Below are positions 1 to 8,804 of a stretch of DNA of 16,848 bases, in pieces. The stretch lies in the NCBI GenBank assembly GCA_947176685.1, contig CAMWRL010000017.1:1-16848 (forward strand), in the 5' to 3' direction. The DNA comes from an uncultured Ruminococcus sp. Its GTDB lineage: Bacteria > Bacillota > Clostridia > Oscillospirales > Ruminococcaceae. The translations under genes and the position numbers were made by a program. Position 1 is the first letter of the stretch. The number at the start of each line of letters is the position of its first letter. The notes below the pieces were generated by a model, which ran no database searches, had not been told where the DNA came from, and saw only the letters and a program-made list of their open reading frames with translations.

Positions 1-516
1 CTGTCAAACAAGGGTACATATAAAAGAGCCTGCAAGGATATTGACGGAGAAAATCCTGACTTTGATTTCGTGGAAAATTCCGCAGTAGTCCGGACGGGCG
101 GCGAAACCTGTACAATAACAGTACCGTTTGCCGAAAGCAAATGCACTTGTGCGGCAAGGGGAATATGCCGTCATATAGTGGGGGCGATAATGATACTTCG
201 GGACAATATGGAGATTCCGGCAGAAGTACCCGAAAAATCTGAAACGCCGAAAGAGATTCCGGAAGATTTAAAATTACAGATTTCCGGAGCAGATGAGAAT
301 TTTCTTACTGACCTTTCCAACAAAGGCACGTATAAAAGAGCCTGCAAGGACGTTGACGGCGAAAATCCTGACTTTGATTTGGGTGAAAGCTCCGTAACAG
401 TCCGGACAGGCGGCGAAACCTGTACAATAATAGTACCGCTTGCCGAAAGTAAATGTACCTGTTCGGCAAGGGGAATATGCCGTCATATAGTCGGAGCAAT
501 AATTATGCTTCGCAAC
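1..516 (+). repeat. In-frame tandem duplication encoding the SWIM module (312-bp period)
   Basis: Bases 1-204 and 313-516 are two copies of the same coding segment with a period of 312 bp (104 codons). By eye 56 of the 68 aligned residues are identical (about 82%), including all zinc ligands and the flanking L-S-N-K-G-T and G-E-N-P-D-F-D stretches. The linker after each copy is rich in Pro and Glu but much less conserved. Because the window starts inside copy one, more copies may lie upstream. Confidence 0.9.
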
Positions 517-1998
517 ATCATAGGAACAGACAATATAACTATACCGGAAATTCCCGAAAACGTGCAGTCGTCACCAGCTGAAAGCGTTCCGGAAGAACCG
601 CCGGAAGATAGTCTGCCGGAGCGTGAGGTTGAAAAAATCCACAACTGCGTGAAACAGTGCCTTGAAACGTTGGGTAATATCGTAAAATATGGACTTGTGC
701 GTATTCCGGAGAGCCTGCCCGATATGCTGGAGGCTTCGGCGGTACGCTGTCACTCGCTGAAAATGGCAGATGCTGAACGTACTCTCCGTGAAACCGGAAG
801 TCGTCTGTCCGACTGCATAGCAAGAAGGGCTTCGTTCAATATGGACAGTTTTATAAGCGAAATATGCTATTGTACGGGACTGCTTGACAAGCTTACGGCG
901 GACGGGCTTAAACCCGAACAGTTGGGGACGTTCCGGCAGACTTACGAAAAGTACGGAAAAAAATTAACTATACTGCCAGTCGGACAGCGGACTGTCCACG
1001 GCGATTATACAGGGGAAATATACTACTTCCTCAACATAGACCCTTACGCCGAACAGCGTTTTCTGTCGTTGTCGGATGTAAGACCTGTTTTCTACGATAA
1101 CAGACAGAAATATTTTCAGAGCAACAGTTTTGTGTGGGGAATGAACACCCCTATAAAAAATATGATGCATTCTGAAATGGTTTTAATCAACGCAAAAATA
1201 AGTAATGGTAAGCTTTCGACTTCGCAGGAGACTACAATTTTAACGTCCTATGAAGCAAAGATTGACTGCAACGAAGTAAGGGACTTGATTTATACGGATT
1301 TCAGACAGCTTGCGGTTGAGATTACGGAAAAGCGTCCTGAAACGGAACTTGAAAAATTGTGTTTCGTACAGCCGGAAAGATGCATAGAAAGTACGTTCGA
1401 CAAGTACGCACAACAGCAGGTATTTACCATTGAGGACGTACAGGGCAACAGGATTTCAGTTCGTGCGAAGTACTCCGCAAAAAATAAGGAATTTATAGAC
1501 CTGCTGGAGAGTATCGGCAAAAAAATGCTTGACCACCCTAAAAAGAATTACGTATTTCTTGCGACTGCGTACATATATGACGGCGAACTGACATTATTCC
1601 CGATAGAAGTGTACGACTTTATAAAGAAAAAGTACGGCGAGCCTTACGAACTCCCCGAAAAGTACGGCAATGCAGAAGTTTCAGCAGGATATGCCGAAAA
1701 GATTCTTGGCTTTTTCACGGAAGTAACGGACAGGATTTCGGTAATAGTGCGCAGCGGTCTGCAAGCCGACATAAAGAATGACCACAGACTTGAAAATATG
1801 GCGTTCAACTACGGTCTGAAAGGACTGAGCCGTATTATAGGGGATTTTATGGACAGTGCGTCATCATACCGTCACCGCACGGACGGCGACAGTACAGAAG
1901 TCCTGCTGAAAATGCGTCTCATATCCGACTACATACGTCAGGGCAGACAACGCCTTGCATTAATCACATCTCTATCAAATATGAAAGGAAGTAAATGA
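1..1998 (+). CDS. SWIM zinc-finger protein with duplicated SWIM module (5' end outside window)
   Basis: The frame is open from the first base, so the gene starts upstream of the window; the in-frame GTG at 70 lies inside a repeated domain and is not a believable start. Counting from the first codon in view (665 residues), a SWIM motif C-x-C-x5-C-x-H occurs at C48/C50/C56/H58 and again at C152/C154/C160/H162. The modules are joined by Pro/Glu-rich linkers, and the remaining ~450 residues show no motif I recognise. SWIM fingers bind zinc and are generally thought to mediate DNA or protein contacts. In E. coli a SWIM protein (YehQ) belongs to the same cluster as relatives of the next three genes, which supports a shared job. 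It ends in TGA three bases before the next ATG, and the AAGGAAG ribosome binding site (1985-1991) of that gene lies inside this one. The family call is firm; the molecular role is unknown. Confidence 0.85.
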   Translation: MSNKGTYKRACKDIDGENPDFDFVENSAVVRTGGETCTITVPFAESKCTCAARGICRHIVGAIMILRDNMEIPAEVPEKSETPKEIPEDLKLQISGADENFLTDLSNKGTYKRACKDVDGENPDFDLGESSVTVRTGGETCTIIVPLAESKCTCSARGICRHIVGAIIMLRNIIGTDNITIPEIPENVQSSPAESVPEEPPEDSLPEREVEKIHNCVKQCLETLGNIVKYGLVRIPESLPDMLEASAVRCHSLKMADAERTLRETGSRLSDCIARRASFNMDSFISEICYCTGLLDKLTADGLKPEQLGTFRQTYEKYGKKLTILPVGQRTVHGDYTGEIYYFLNIDPYAEQRFLSLSDVRPVFYDNRQKYFQSNSFVWGMNTPIKNMMHSEMVLINAKISNGKLSTSQETTILTSYEAKIDCNEVRDLIYTDFRQLAVEITEKRPETELEKLCFVQPERCIESTFDKYAQQQVFTIEDVQGNRISVRAKYSAKNKEFIDLLESIGKKMLDHPKKNYVFLATAYIYDGELTLFPIEVYDFIKKKYGEPYELPEKYGNAEVSAGYAEKILGFFTEVTDRISVIVRSGLQADIKNDHRLENMAFNYGLKGLSRIIGDFMDSASSYRHRTDGDSTEVLLKMRLISDYIRQGRQRLALITSLSNMKGSK

Positions 1999-2001
1999 AT
2001 T

Positions 2002-5000
2002 ATGCTTTATGCAAACAATCCGCAGAGTTTTCCGAAACTCACAAAGGCACTTGAAAACTATGGAGTTGACAACGCTGTAATAGACGCTGCACTCGAATAC
2101 CTCGACATCTCAAAGGAGAGAAACAACGCACTTCTGGACAAAATACCGGTTCAGACCTATATTGACAGCTGGCGTAACCGTGAAAGTCTTGAAACCGCCG
2201 TAAAGCGTGAAATCCTGCCGAAAGACCACGAACTTCTTGAACGTTATGTGCTGTTGAGTCAGGCACTCTACAGGGAAGAATCCGGTGAATTTATGTATTA
2301 TATTTACGGCGGTCAGTATAATACACTGAAAGAACACGAAAAGGACGTTGTAAAAATCCTGTCATCAAGGTTCGGCGACAAGGCAGAGGCTTGTTTTTGT
2401 GCAGTAATGGCAGCTTTTGCTGTTCACCACGGTTCTTGGACAGCCGATTATAAAAGCCCCCGAATCTGTGAGGAAGCCGTTGAGTTTGCGGAAAATCCGC
2501 TTATAAAAGCAATGCTTTGTGCATTAGCCCTCAACCAGACGGCACTTCCGGAAAAGCAGAACATTATTGAAAAACTTATTTCAAAACCCCGTACAGATTC
2601 CGTTACGGAAAAGGTACTTGCACATATAATGGACATCAGAAGAAAAGCAGTTTCCGGTATGGAAGTTCTGCTTGCAACCGCAGAGGGAGCATATTTTTCG
2701 GACAAAATGAAAGAGTATTTCATATCTGAACTCAGAAAGGGTTATGATACTCAGCTTGCGGAAATGGCTGTAAACAGACTGCCCAACCCGAACAGGACGC
2801 TTAATCTTATTGTGGAAGTTCCCCAATGTGTGGACGCTACATATATAAGGTGGCTGGCAGAGAAGAAGGGCATAACAATGTTAAAGGAATGTTTCGGAGT
2901 GCTTGCAGTTAAATGTACCGATGAGTATATTAAAGCTATGAATTCGCTTTCTGACATATCAAAGGCAGAGCAGATGGAAGAAATTCTGAAAGAAGCAAAT
3001 CCGAAGTATATCGCTAAGGAAAATCACCTCAAAGAAAAGGCGCAGGCACGTATTTCAAAGGATTTAGGCAATTGTTTCGGCGATTATAAGGAAGAAATAC
3101 GCAAATATCTTTCCGGAAGTCTGGAATTTGCCGATATAAAGGATTGTGCAGTCAAAAATCAGGGTACGCCCAATCAGTTCAGCGGCTATATATTAGCTTA
3201 CGGTATGGACGACTTTATGAAACGTGTACTTACTGTTATGACTTTCCTCAACTCGTGGAATGTATATTACTGTATAAGGAATGTGGCTGGTTTTGAAATA
3301 AAGGACAACGTTGAGCAGTATGTGGACATACTCGTGGAGATGACAGCGGACGGAGCAGTTGTTCTTGAAAGGCTCGGCTTTATTATTGACAACGTGTGGC
3401 AGAATGACAAGATGATGCTTGAAACTCCTAAAGCTATGACAAAGCATATTGAAATGTTTACGGACGTGGACGTTGCAAAAATGACAGTAACTACACGCTG
3501 GTTATACGTGACGGCTCTTGCGACAGCCAACAGAAACAAATATAAGTCTCAGATTATGGCAATGGCAGGCGATACAAGCAAGAAAATAAAAGAAGCACTT
3601 ACAGCGGCGGTTTCGATACACTGGCACGATGATATTGTGGGACTGCTTACGGCTAAGAAATCCGGACTCCGTGAACTTGCGGTATCTGTCATTGAGAAAA
3701 ACAATGACGGCACATACAAGACAGAGCTTGAAAAGGCTTTTGAAAAGGAGAAGTCCGAAAAGCTGAAAACACGTATTGCCGGACTTATCGGCGTAACCGT
3801 TGAAACTGAAACTACGGAGCAGGCGGCAGGTGTTGATATAGTTTCAAGTCTCGCCAAAGGCAACAAGGCTAAAAAAGTAGCGTGGTTGTTTGAACAGCCT
3901 TACAAAACACTTAACTTCAGGGACGGCGGTACAGTACCGGAGGACTATCTTAAAACCCTTATAATACTTTATTCGGATATGCCGTCAATCGCTGTAAACA
4001 GTACAGCAGTTGACATTGCCGCAAAGATAGACCCTTATGACCTCAATGACTTTACTGTTGAAGTATTCAGACGCTGGGCAGCCAAGGGTGCAGCCGCTAA
4101 AACCAAATGGGTAATGTGGTTCTGCGGAGTACACGGCGGTCACGGTATGATTGAGACCCTTATGAAGTACATAAAAGACTGGACTGAACATTCAAGAGGT
4201 GCGATAGCTTCGGAAGCTGTTTACGCTATGGCTGTCAACGGCAGTTCGGAAGCCCTTATGAATGTTGACAGTATGGCACGTAAATTCAAGCATAAGCAGG
4301 TACGCAACGCCGCAAACGATGCACTTGACAAAGCCGCTGAACTTCTGGGAATCACTAAAGAGGAGCTTGCAGACAGAATCGTGCCGGATATGGGCTTTGA
4401 TGACAAGATGTGCAGAGTTTTCGACTACGGCAAGAGACAGTTTAACGTGTATCTTACGCCCACGCTTGAAATAGAGATTTACAACGGCGACAAGAAAGTA
4501 AAGAATATGCCCAAAGTCGGCGTAAACGATGACAAGGAAATCGCTGAAAAGTCCTATAATGATTTCAAGGTTATGAAAAAGCAGATTAAGACGGTTGTCG
4601 AAAACCAGAAACAGCGTCTTGAATACGTCCTGATGTGCGACAGAAAATGGACTTGCGAAAACTGGAAAAAGCTTTTTGTAAAGAATCCTGTAATGCACTG
4701 TTTTGCAATCGGTCTTATATGGGGAATTTACGATAATTCCGGACTGATTGAGAGTTTCCGCTATATGGACGACGGAAGTTTCACAAACATCAACGAGGAC
4801 GAGTTTGAACTTCCGGAAAATGCTTCAATAGGACTTGTACACCCGATAGAACTTTCGGACGAACAGAAAGCTTCGTGGGCTGAACAGCTTTCCGACTACG
4901 AGATAATCCAGCCTTTCAATCAGCTTGGAAGATTATGTTTCAAGCCTACTGAGCAGGAACTCAATAAGGACGAAATAACACGTTTTGACGGCGTGGAAGT

Positions 5001-5343
5001 CGGCAACTACACGCTCAGGGGCAAGCTTACAAAGCAGGGCTGGAATACGGGTATTCCGCAGGACGCAGGCTGGTTCTGGGAGTTTGTTCGCAGTGACGTT
5101 ACAAGGTGCATTAAAAACTCCGACGGCAGTACGCTTTATGAGGGCTACCACACGGAAATTGAGTTCAGCGGAATGGGCATTGACTATATGGACGCTGAAA
5201 ACGTTACTCTTGGCAAACTGACTTTCGGTACTTGCGGAAGCAACAAGCATCTTAAAATCAAGAACGTAAATTCAAGATATTTCAGTGAAATAATAATGCA
5301 GCTTACCTTGCTGGGCAACGCTGCGAATAATACGGAGGTATAA
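2002..5343 (+). CDS. DUF4132 (MolR/YehI-like) large helical protein
   Basis: This 1113-residue protein has no signal peptide or membrane segment, so it should be cytosolic. The first ~800 residues read as alpha-helical, repeat-like scaffold with no catalytic motif I can identify. The C-terminal part carries hallmarks I associate with DUF4132: an R-x-W with a downstream W-x-x-L-F near residue 880, an H-P-I-E-L block at 947, P-F-N-Q-L-G-R at 971-977 and D-A-G-W-F-W-E-F at 1021-1028, followed by an E-F-S-G and L-G-x-L-x-F ending. E. coli members are MolR and YehI; their biochemical function is not established, and the molybdate link of MolR is old and indirect. The gene starts three bases after the SWIM gene's stop and ends three bases before the MoxR ATG, so it is clearly co-transcribed. 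It may be a scaffold or adaptor for the ATPase; that is inference. Confidence 0.8.
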   Translation: MLYANNPQSFPKLTKALENYGVDNAVIDAALEYLDISKERNNALLDKIPVQTYIDSWRNRESLETAVKREILPKDHELLERYVLLSQALYREESGEFMYYIYGGQYNTLKEHEKDVVKILSSRFGDKAEACFCAVMAAFAVHHGSWTADYKSPRICEEAVEFAENPLIKAMLCALALNQTALPEKQNIIEKLISKPRTDSVTEKVLAHIMDIRRKAVSGMEVLLATAEGAYFSDKMKEYFISELRKGYDTQLAEMAVNRLPNPNRTLNLIVEVPQCVDATYIRWLAEKKGITMLKECFGVLAVKCTDEYIKAMNSLSDISKAEQMEEILKEANPKYIAKENHLKEKAQARISKDLGNCFGDYKEEIRKYLSGSLEFADIKDCAVKNQGTPNQFSGYILAYGMDDFMKRVLTVMTFLNSWNVYYCIRNVAGFEIKDNVEQYVDILVEMTADGAVVLERLGFIIDNVWQNDKMMLETPKAMTKHIEMFTDVDVAKMTVTTRWLYVTALATANRNKYKSQIMAMAGDTSKKIKEALTAAVSIHWHDDIVGLLTAKKSGLRELAVSVIEKNNDGTYKTELEKAFEKEKSEKLKTRIAGLIGVTVETETTEQAAGVDIVSSLAKGNKAKKVAWLFEQPYKTLNFRDGGTVPEDYLKTLIILYSDMPSIAVNSTAVDIAAKIDPYDLNDFTVEVFRRWAAKGAAAKTKWVMWFCGVHGGHGMIETLMKYIKDWTEHSRGAIASEAVYAMAVNGSSEALMNVDSMARKFKHKQVRNAANDALDKAAELLGITKEELADRIVPDMGFDDKMCRVFDYGKRQFNVYLTPTLEIEIYNGDKKVKNMPKVGVNDDKEIAEKSYNDFKVMKKQIKTVVENQKQRLEYVLMCDRKWTCENWKKLFVKNPVMHCFAIGLIWGIYDNSGLIESFRYMDDGSFTNINEDEFELPENASIGLVHPIELSDEQKASWAEQLSDYEIIQPFNQLGRLCFKPTEQELNKDEITRFDGVEVGNYTLRGKLTKQGWNTGIPQDAGWFWEFVRSDVTRCIKNSDGSTLYEGYHTEIEFSGMGIDYMDAENVTLGKLTFGTCGSNKHLKIKNVNSRYFSEIIMQLTLLGNAANNTEV

Positions 5344-5346
5344 ATT

Positions 5347-6450
5347 ATGGAAAAAAATTCAATCAAACCGCCTGTTGAGGTGCGTTATGCGGACGAACTC
5401 TCTCTGCTTGCAAGGTACGATAACGGAAAACGTCCGGAAAACTGGAAACTCTCTCCGCAGGCGGTCAGGACGTTCATTCTCGGCGGAAAAATAAAGACCG
5501 ATGATGGCAAAGTCGAGATTTCAAGAAAGTTTTACGGCAACGACGCACTTGTTGAACGTTGTATTATAACGCTTGCCGGAAACCGTGGACTTATGCTTGT
5601 CGGCGAACCCGGTACAGCTAAAACAATGTTGTCGGAACTGCTGTCAGCGGCTTGCTGCGGCACAAGTACCAATACCGTACAGGGTACGGCAGGCACTACC
5701 GAAGATATGATTAAGTACAGCTGGAACTATGCTTTGTTGCTGTCGAAAGGTCCTTGCCGTGAAGCCCTTGTGCCGTCACCGCTGCTTGTGGGTATGGAAA
5801 AAGGCATATTTGCACGTTTTGAGGAAATAACCCGTACTCCTGCCGAAATTCAGGACAGTCTGATTTCAGTTATGAGTGACCAGATACTGAATATTCCGGA
5901 ACTCGGCGACGACGGATTTGTTTTTGCAAAAGCCGGATTCAACATCATAGGCACTGCAAACACCCGTGATAAAGGTGTCAACGAAATGTCCGGAGCATTG
6001 AAAAGGCGTTTCAACTTTGAGACAGTCGAGCCTGTAAAGGACGTACGCCTTGAAAAGGAAATAATCGTCCGTGAAGCTCAGAACCTTGCGAAGTCCGGAC
6101 ATATTGATATGCCGATTGACACCGATGCGGCTGAACTCCTTGCGGTTACGTATCACGAACTTCGTGAGGGAATGACTGACAAAGGCACACGTATTGACAA
6201 ACCCGCCGCCGTAATGAGTACTGCCGAAGCCGTTTCGGTGTACTATCAGACCATAAGTCACGCATGGTATTACGGTGACGGAAAAATAAATCTGGACGTT
6301 ATGACGGAGAATCTTCTGGGAGCTGTATGCAAGGAAAACAAGGACGACCTCGAAAAATTAAAGGCTTATTTCCGTACTGTTGCGAAAGAAAAAAGTAAAG
6401 TTGGTGGATTATGGAAAAAATATTCGGAAACGGCAAAGCTGCTGAAATAA
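5347..6450 (+). CDS. MoxR-family AAA+ ATPase (YehL-like)
   Basis: A 367-residue AAA+ ATPase. Walker A is G-E-P-G-T-A-K-T at residues 86-93. The Walker B region reads F-A-R-F-E-E-I with E159-E160 where many AAA+ proteins have D-E. Sensor 1 is N205 in I-G-T-A-N-T-R, and a basic L-K-R-R-F segment (R220/R221) fits the arginine-finger region. A helical lid follows. MoxR ATPases usually work with a vWA-domain protein to remodel or insert cofactors into target complexes. Here the closest context is the E. coli yehL neighbourhood. Start choice is strong: GGAGGT at 5334-5339 lies 7 bases before the ATG and overlaps the end of the upstream gene. The 3' end overlaps the next gene by 40 bases. The target of remodelling is unknown. 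Confidence 0.9.
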   Translation: MEKNSIKPPVEVRYADELSLLARYDNGKRPENWKLSPQAVRTFILGGKIKTDDGKVEISRKFYGNDALVERCIITLAGNRGLMLVGEPGTAKTMLSELLSAACCGTSTNTVQGTAGTTEDMIKYSWNYALLLSKGPCREALVPSPLLVGMEKGIFARFEEITRTPAEIQDSLISVMSDQILNIPELGDDGFVFAKAGFNIIGTANTRDKGVNEMSGALKRRFNFETVEPVKDVRLEKEIIVREAQNLAKSGHIDMPIDTDAAELLAVTYHELREGMTDKGTRIDKPAAVMSTAEAVSVYYQTISHAWYYGDGKINLDVMTENLLGAVCKENKDDLEKLKAYFRTVAKEKSKVGGLWKKYSETAKLLK

Positions 6451-8804
6451 TTCCGTATGACCTCAGCGGAAAAGTATTGTTGTTTCCGGTACGTCATCAT
6501 AGTCCGGTGTGTACGTATCAGCTTGTCCGGACTATCGGGGAGTACAGACCGGAAATAATTCTGATTGAAGGTCCTGAAAATGCCAACGCTCTTATACCCG
6601 TGCTGACTGACGATAATACAAAACTTCCGGCGGCGATATATTACTACTACAAGGACACCAAAAAACTTGTAAGCGAAGATGCGGAAGACTATAAATGCTA
6701 CTATCCGTTTCTGTACTCGTCGCCGGAGTACAACGCCCTTAAACAGGCAGAAATGCTCGGGATTCCGGCTGAATTTATCGATATGCCGTATTGTGACATT
6801 CTCATAAATACCGCTGAACATAAAGGTTTGCGAAAGAATACTGATAAACATAGTTATGCGGACGATACATATTTTACTCAAAGCAGATTCTATGAAAAGC
6901 TTTGTGACGAAACAAATGTAAGAAGTTTTGACGAGTTCTGGGAAAAGTATTTCGAGATAGGCGGACTATATCTTACTCCGGAAAATTTTGTAAAACAGCT
7001 TCACACATACTGCATAATTACCCGTTCTGAGACTTCTCCCGAAGAAATGCAGGCGGACGGCACTTCTGCCCGTGAAAGTCATATGGCTAAAAGAATCTCA
7101 GAAGCTATGGAAAAATATAATAAAATTCTCGTGGTTACGGGAGGTTTCCATAGTCAGGGAATTTATGAACTTCTCGATGCAAAAAAGATAAAGTCCCCGA
7201 AACTCCGCAGAATTCCGGCAAATCTTCACGGCTGTTATCCTATGGCGTACTCATACGAAGCTGCGGATGCACTTCACGGATACGCTTCCGGAATGCATTT
7301 CCCGTATTTTTACGATACGGTTGTTAAAAAGCTTCTTGACGGCGATTCTCCGGACAGCGTATATAATGATATAGTTCTTGACTTCCTTGTAAAGACCGCA
7401 AAACAGACCAACAAGAAAGATATTCCGGTGTCGATAGCTGACGTAACGTCTGCCAAGACCCTTATGGACGGACTGTCGGCATTGAGAAATTCCAGACAGT
7501 CCGGAATGTACGAACTTTATGACGCTGTAACAAGTACTTTCATAAAGGGAGAAAAAACTTTATCATCTGCGCTGCCTCTGGACATTCTCCGAAGACTTGC
7601 AACCGGTGACGGTGTGGGATTCATAGGCGACAAAACCCATGTACCACCGTTGATAACGGACTTTGAGGAACAGTGCAGGAAATTCAAACTGAAAATAGAT
7701 GAAGCTAATCCAAATGACGTTGAAATATCATTGTTCACCACTCAGTTACAGATGGAAAAAAGCCGTTTTCTGCATAGAATGGAATTTCTTGATACCGGAT
7801 TTGCCATAATGCGCAAAGGTCCTAATCTCCACGAAAACAAGGGCAGAAGCCGTGTCCGTGAAGAGTGGCGTTATGAACGTTCGCCGCAGGTTGACTCGTC
7901 ACTGATTGACCATACAACTGACGGTTTCACGATTGAAGAAGCCTGTACAACTATTGCTGTCCGGAAACTCCGTGACGAAATGCGCTGCGAAATGACTGCA
8001 CGTATAGCAGTTGACTGTTTTCTTATGGGAATAAAGTTACAGCAGTCTGAACTTGACCTGATTGATTCTGTTCTCAACACTGACGGAGATTTCTTTTCAG
8101 TCGGAAACGGTCTGCGGTATTTTGAAATGCTCAACAGTTTGCAGCAGCTTTATGACTTTTCCGACGGGTCTTCGCTTAACTATATAAAAAGGTGTTTTGA
8201 AAAACTCATAGTTTCATTGCCGTCAATGGCAAACGTTGCGGAAGAACGTGCAGATGATGTTATTTCCATACTGAAAACTATGTACGGCATTGTTGGAAAC
8301 GTTATGCCGGAAGAAACGGAAACTTTTGAACAGACGCTCATCGTAATGACCGAGGCTGACAACAAAGAACCGTCAGTTTACGGGGCGGTGTCCGGACTGC
8401 TGTATGCTATGGATTCGGAAAAACGCTCCGATGCTGAAACCGCTATGCGTGGTTATCTTATGGGAACAGCTTCCATAAAGAAACAGGGGGCGGACTTCCT
8501 GAAAGGTCTTTTCTGTACAGCAAGGGATATAATACTTTCTGATGAGTCTTTCCTGAAAATGACAGATACCCTTATAACTGAAATGGAATACGATGATTTT
8601 ATGGAAATTCTGCCGTCAATGCGACTTGCTTTCAGTTATTTCACTCCGGCGGAAATTCAGGACACGGCGCAGTCTGCCGCAAAGCTCCACAACGACAATA
8701 GGACTGACATTCTGAATAATAAGGCAGTTGATGAAAATATGTTTGCTTTCGGCAGTCTGCTTGACGAGGATATATGCGAATTTCTTGATATAGGAGTTGA
8801 TTAA
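6411..8804 (+). CDS. DUF5682 family protein (YehM-like), possible TIKI/EreA-fold hydrolase
   Basis: A 797-residue soluble protein. The N-terminus has the family signature F-P-V-R-H-H-S-P (residues 25-32), then R-P-E-I-I-L-I-E-G-P-E-N (46-57), and later V-V-T-G-G-F-H-S-Q-G (241-250). A His pair, an acidic residue after a hydrophobic strand and a distal G-G-x-H-x-x-G resemble the layout of the TIKI/TraB/EreA/ChaN superfamily, so a metal-dependent hydrolase is conceivable; this is inference. The C-terminal half is helical with no motif I recognise. Proteins of this family accompany MoxR ATPases and SWIM proteins in many bacteria. The ATG at 6411 has only a weak GGTGG upstream (6403-6407) and lies inside the MoxR gene, so translation is probably coupled. 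I found no better in-frame start downstream of the MoxR stop. The next gene begins on the base after its stop. Confidence 0.8.
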   Translation: MEKIFGNGKAAEIIPYDLSGKVLLFPVRHHSPVCTYQLVRTIGEYRPEIILIEGPENANALIPVLTDDNTKLPAAIYYYYKDTKKLVSEDAEDYKCYYPFLYSSPEYNALKQAEMLGIPAEFIDMPYCDILINTAEHKGLRKNTDKHSYADDTYFTQSRFYEKLCDETNVRSFDEFWEKYFEIGGLYLTPENFVKQLHTYCIITRSETSPEEMQADGTSARESHMAKRISEAMEKYNKILVVTGGFHSQGIYELLDAKKIKSPKLRRIPANLHGCYPMAYSYEAADALHGYASGMHFPYFYDTVVKKLLDGDSPDSVYNDIVLDFLVKTAKQTNKKDIPVSIADVTSAKTLMDGLSALRNSRQSGMYELYDAVTSTFIKGEKTLSSALPLDILRRLATGDGVGFIGDKTHVPPLITDFEEQCRKFKLKIDEANPNDVEISLFTTQLQMEKSRFLHRMEFLDTGFAIMRKGPNLHENKGRSRVREEWRYERSPQVDSSLIDHTTDGFTIEEACTTIAVRKLRDEMRCEMTARIAVDCFLMGIKLQQSELDLIDSVLNTDGDFFSVGNGLRYFEMLNSLQQLYDFSDGSSLNYIKRCFEKLIVSLPSMANVAEERADDVISILKTMYGIVGNVMPEETETFEQTLIVMTEADNKEPSVYGAVSGLLYAMDSEKRSDAETAMRGYLMGTASIKKQGADFLKGLFCTARDIILSDESFLKMTDTLITEMEYDDFMEILPSMRLAFSYFTPAEIQDTAQSAAKLHNDNRTDILNNKAVDENMFAFGSLLDEDICEFLDIGVD

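Noticed and set aside
70..72. GTG as start codon of the SWIM gene
   Set aside because: The frame is open from base 1 and bases 1-69 encode the same residues as the start of the second repeat copy, so GTG is an internal Val codon.
1..516. CRISPR or non-coding repeat array
   Set aside because: The repeat is long, in frame, only two copies are visible and the differences keep the zinc ligands, so it is a protein domain duplication.
4192..4698. 168-codon open frame on the - strand
   Set aside because: It lies wholly antisense to the DUF4132 gene at one of its conserved regions, with low-complexity hydrophobic translation and no ribosome site; it is a shadow frame.
6366..6881. 171-codon open frame on the - strand
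   Set aside because: It is antisense to the MoxR/DUF5682 junction and the conserved DUF5682 N-terminus; no family features.
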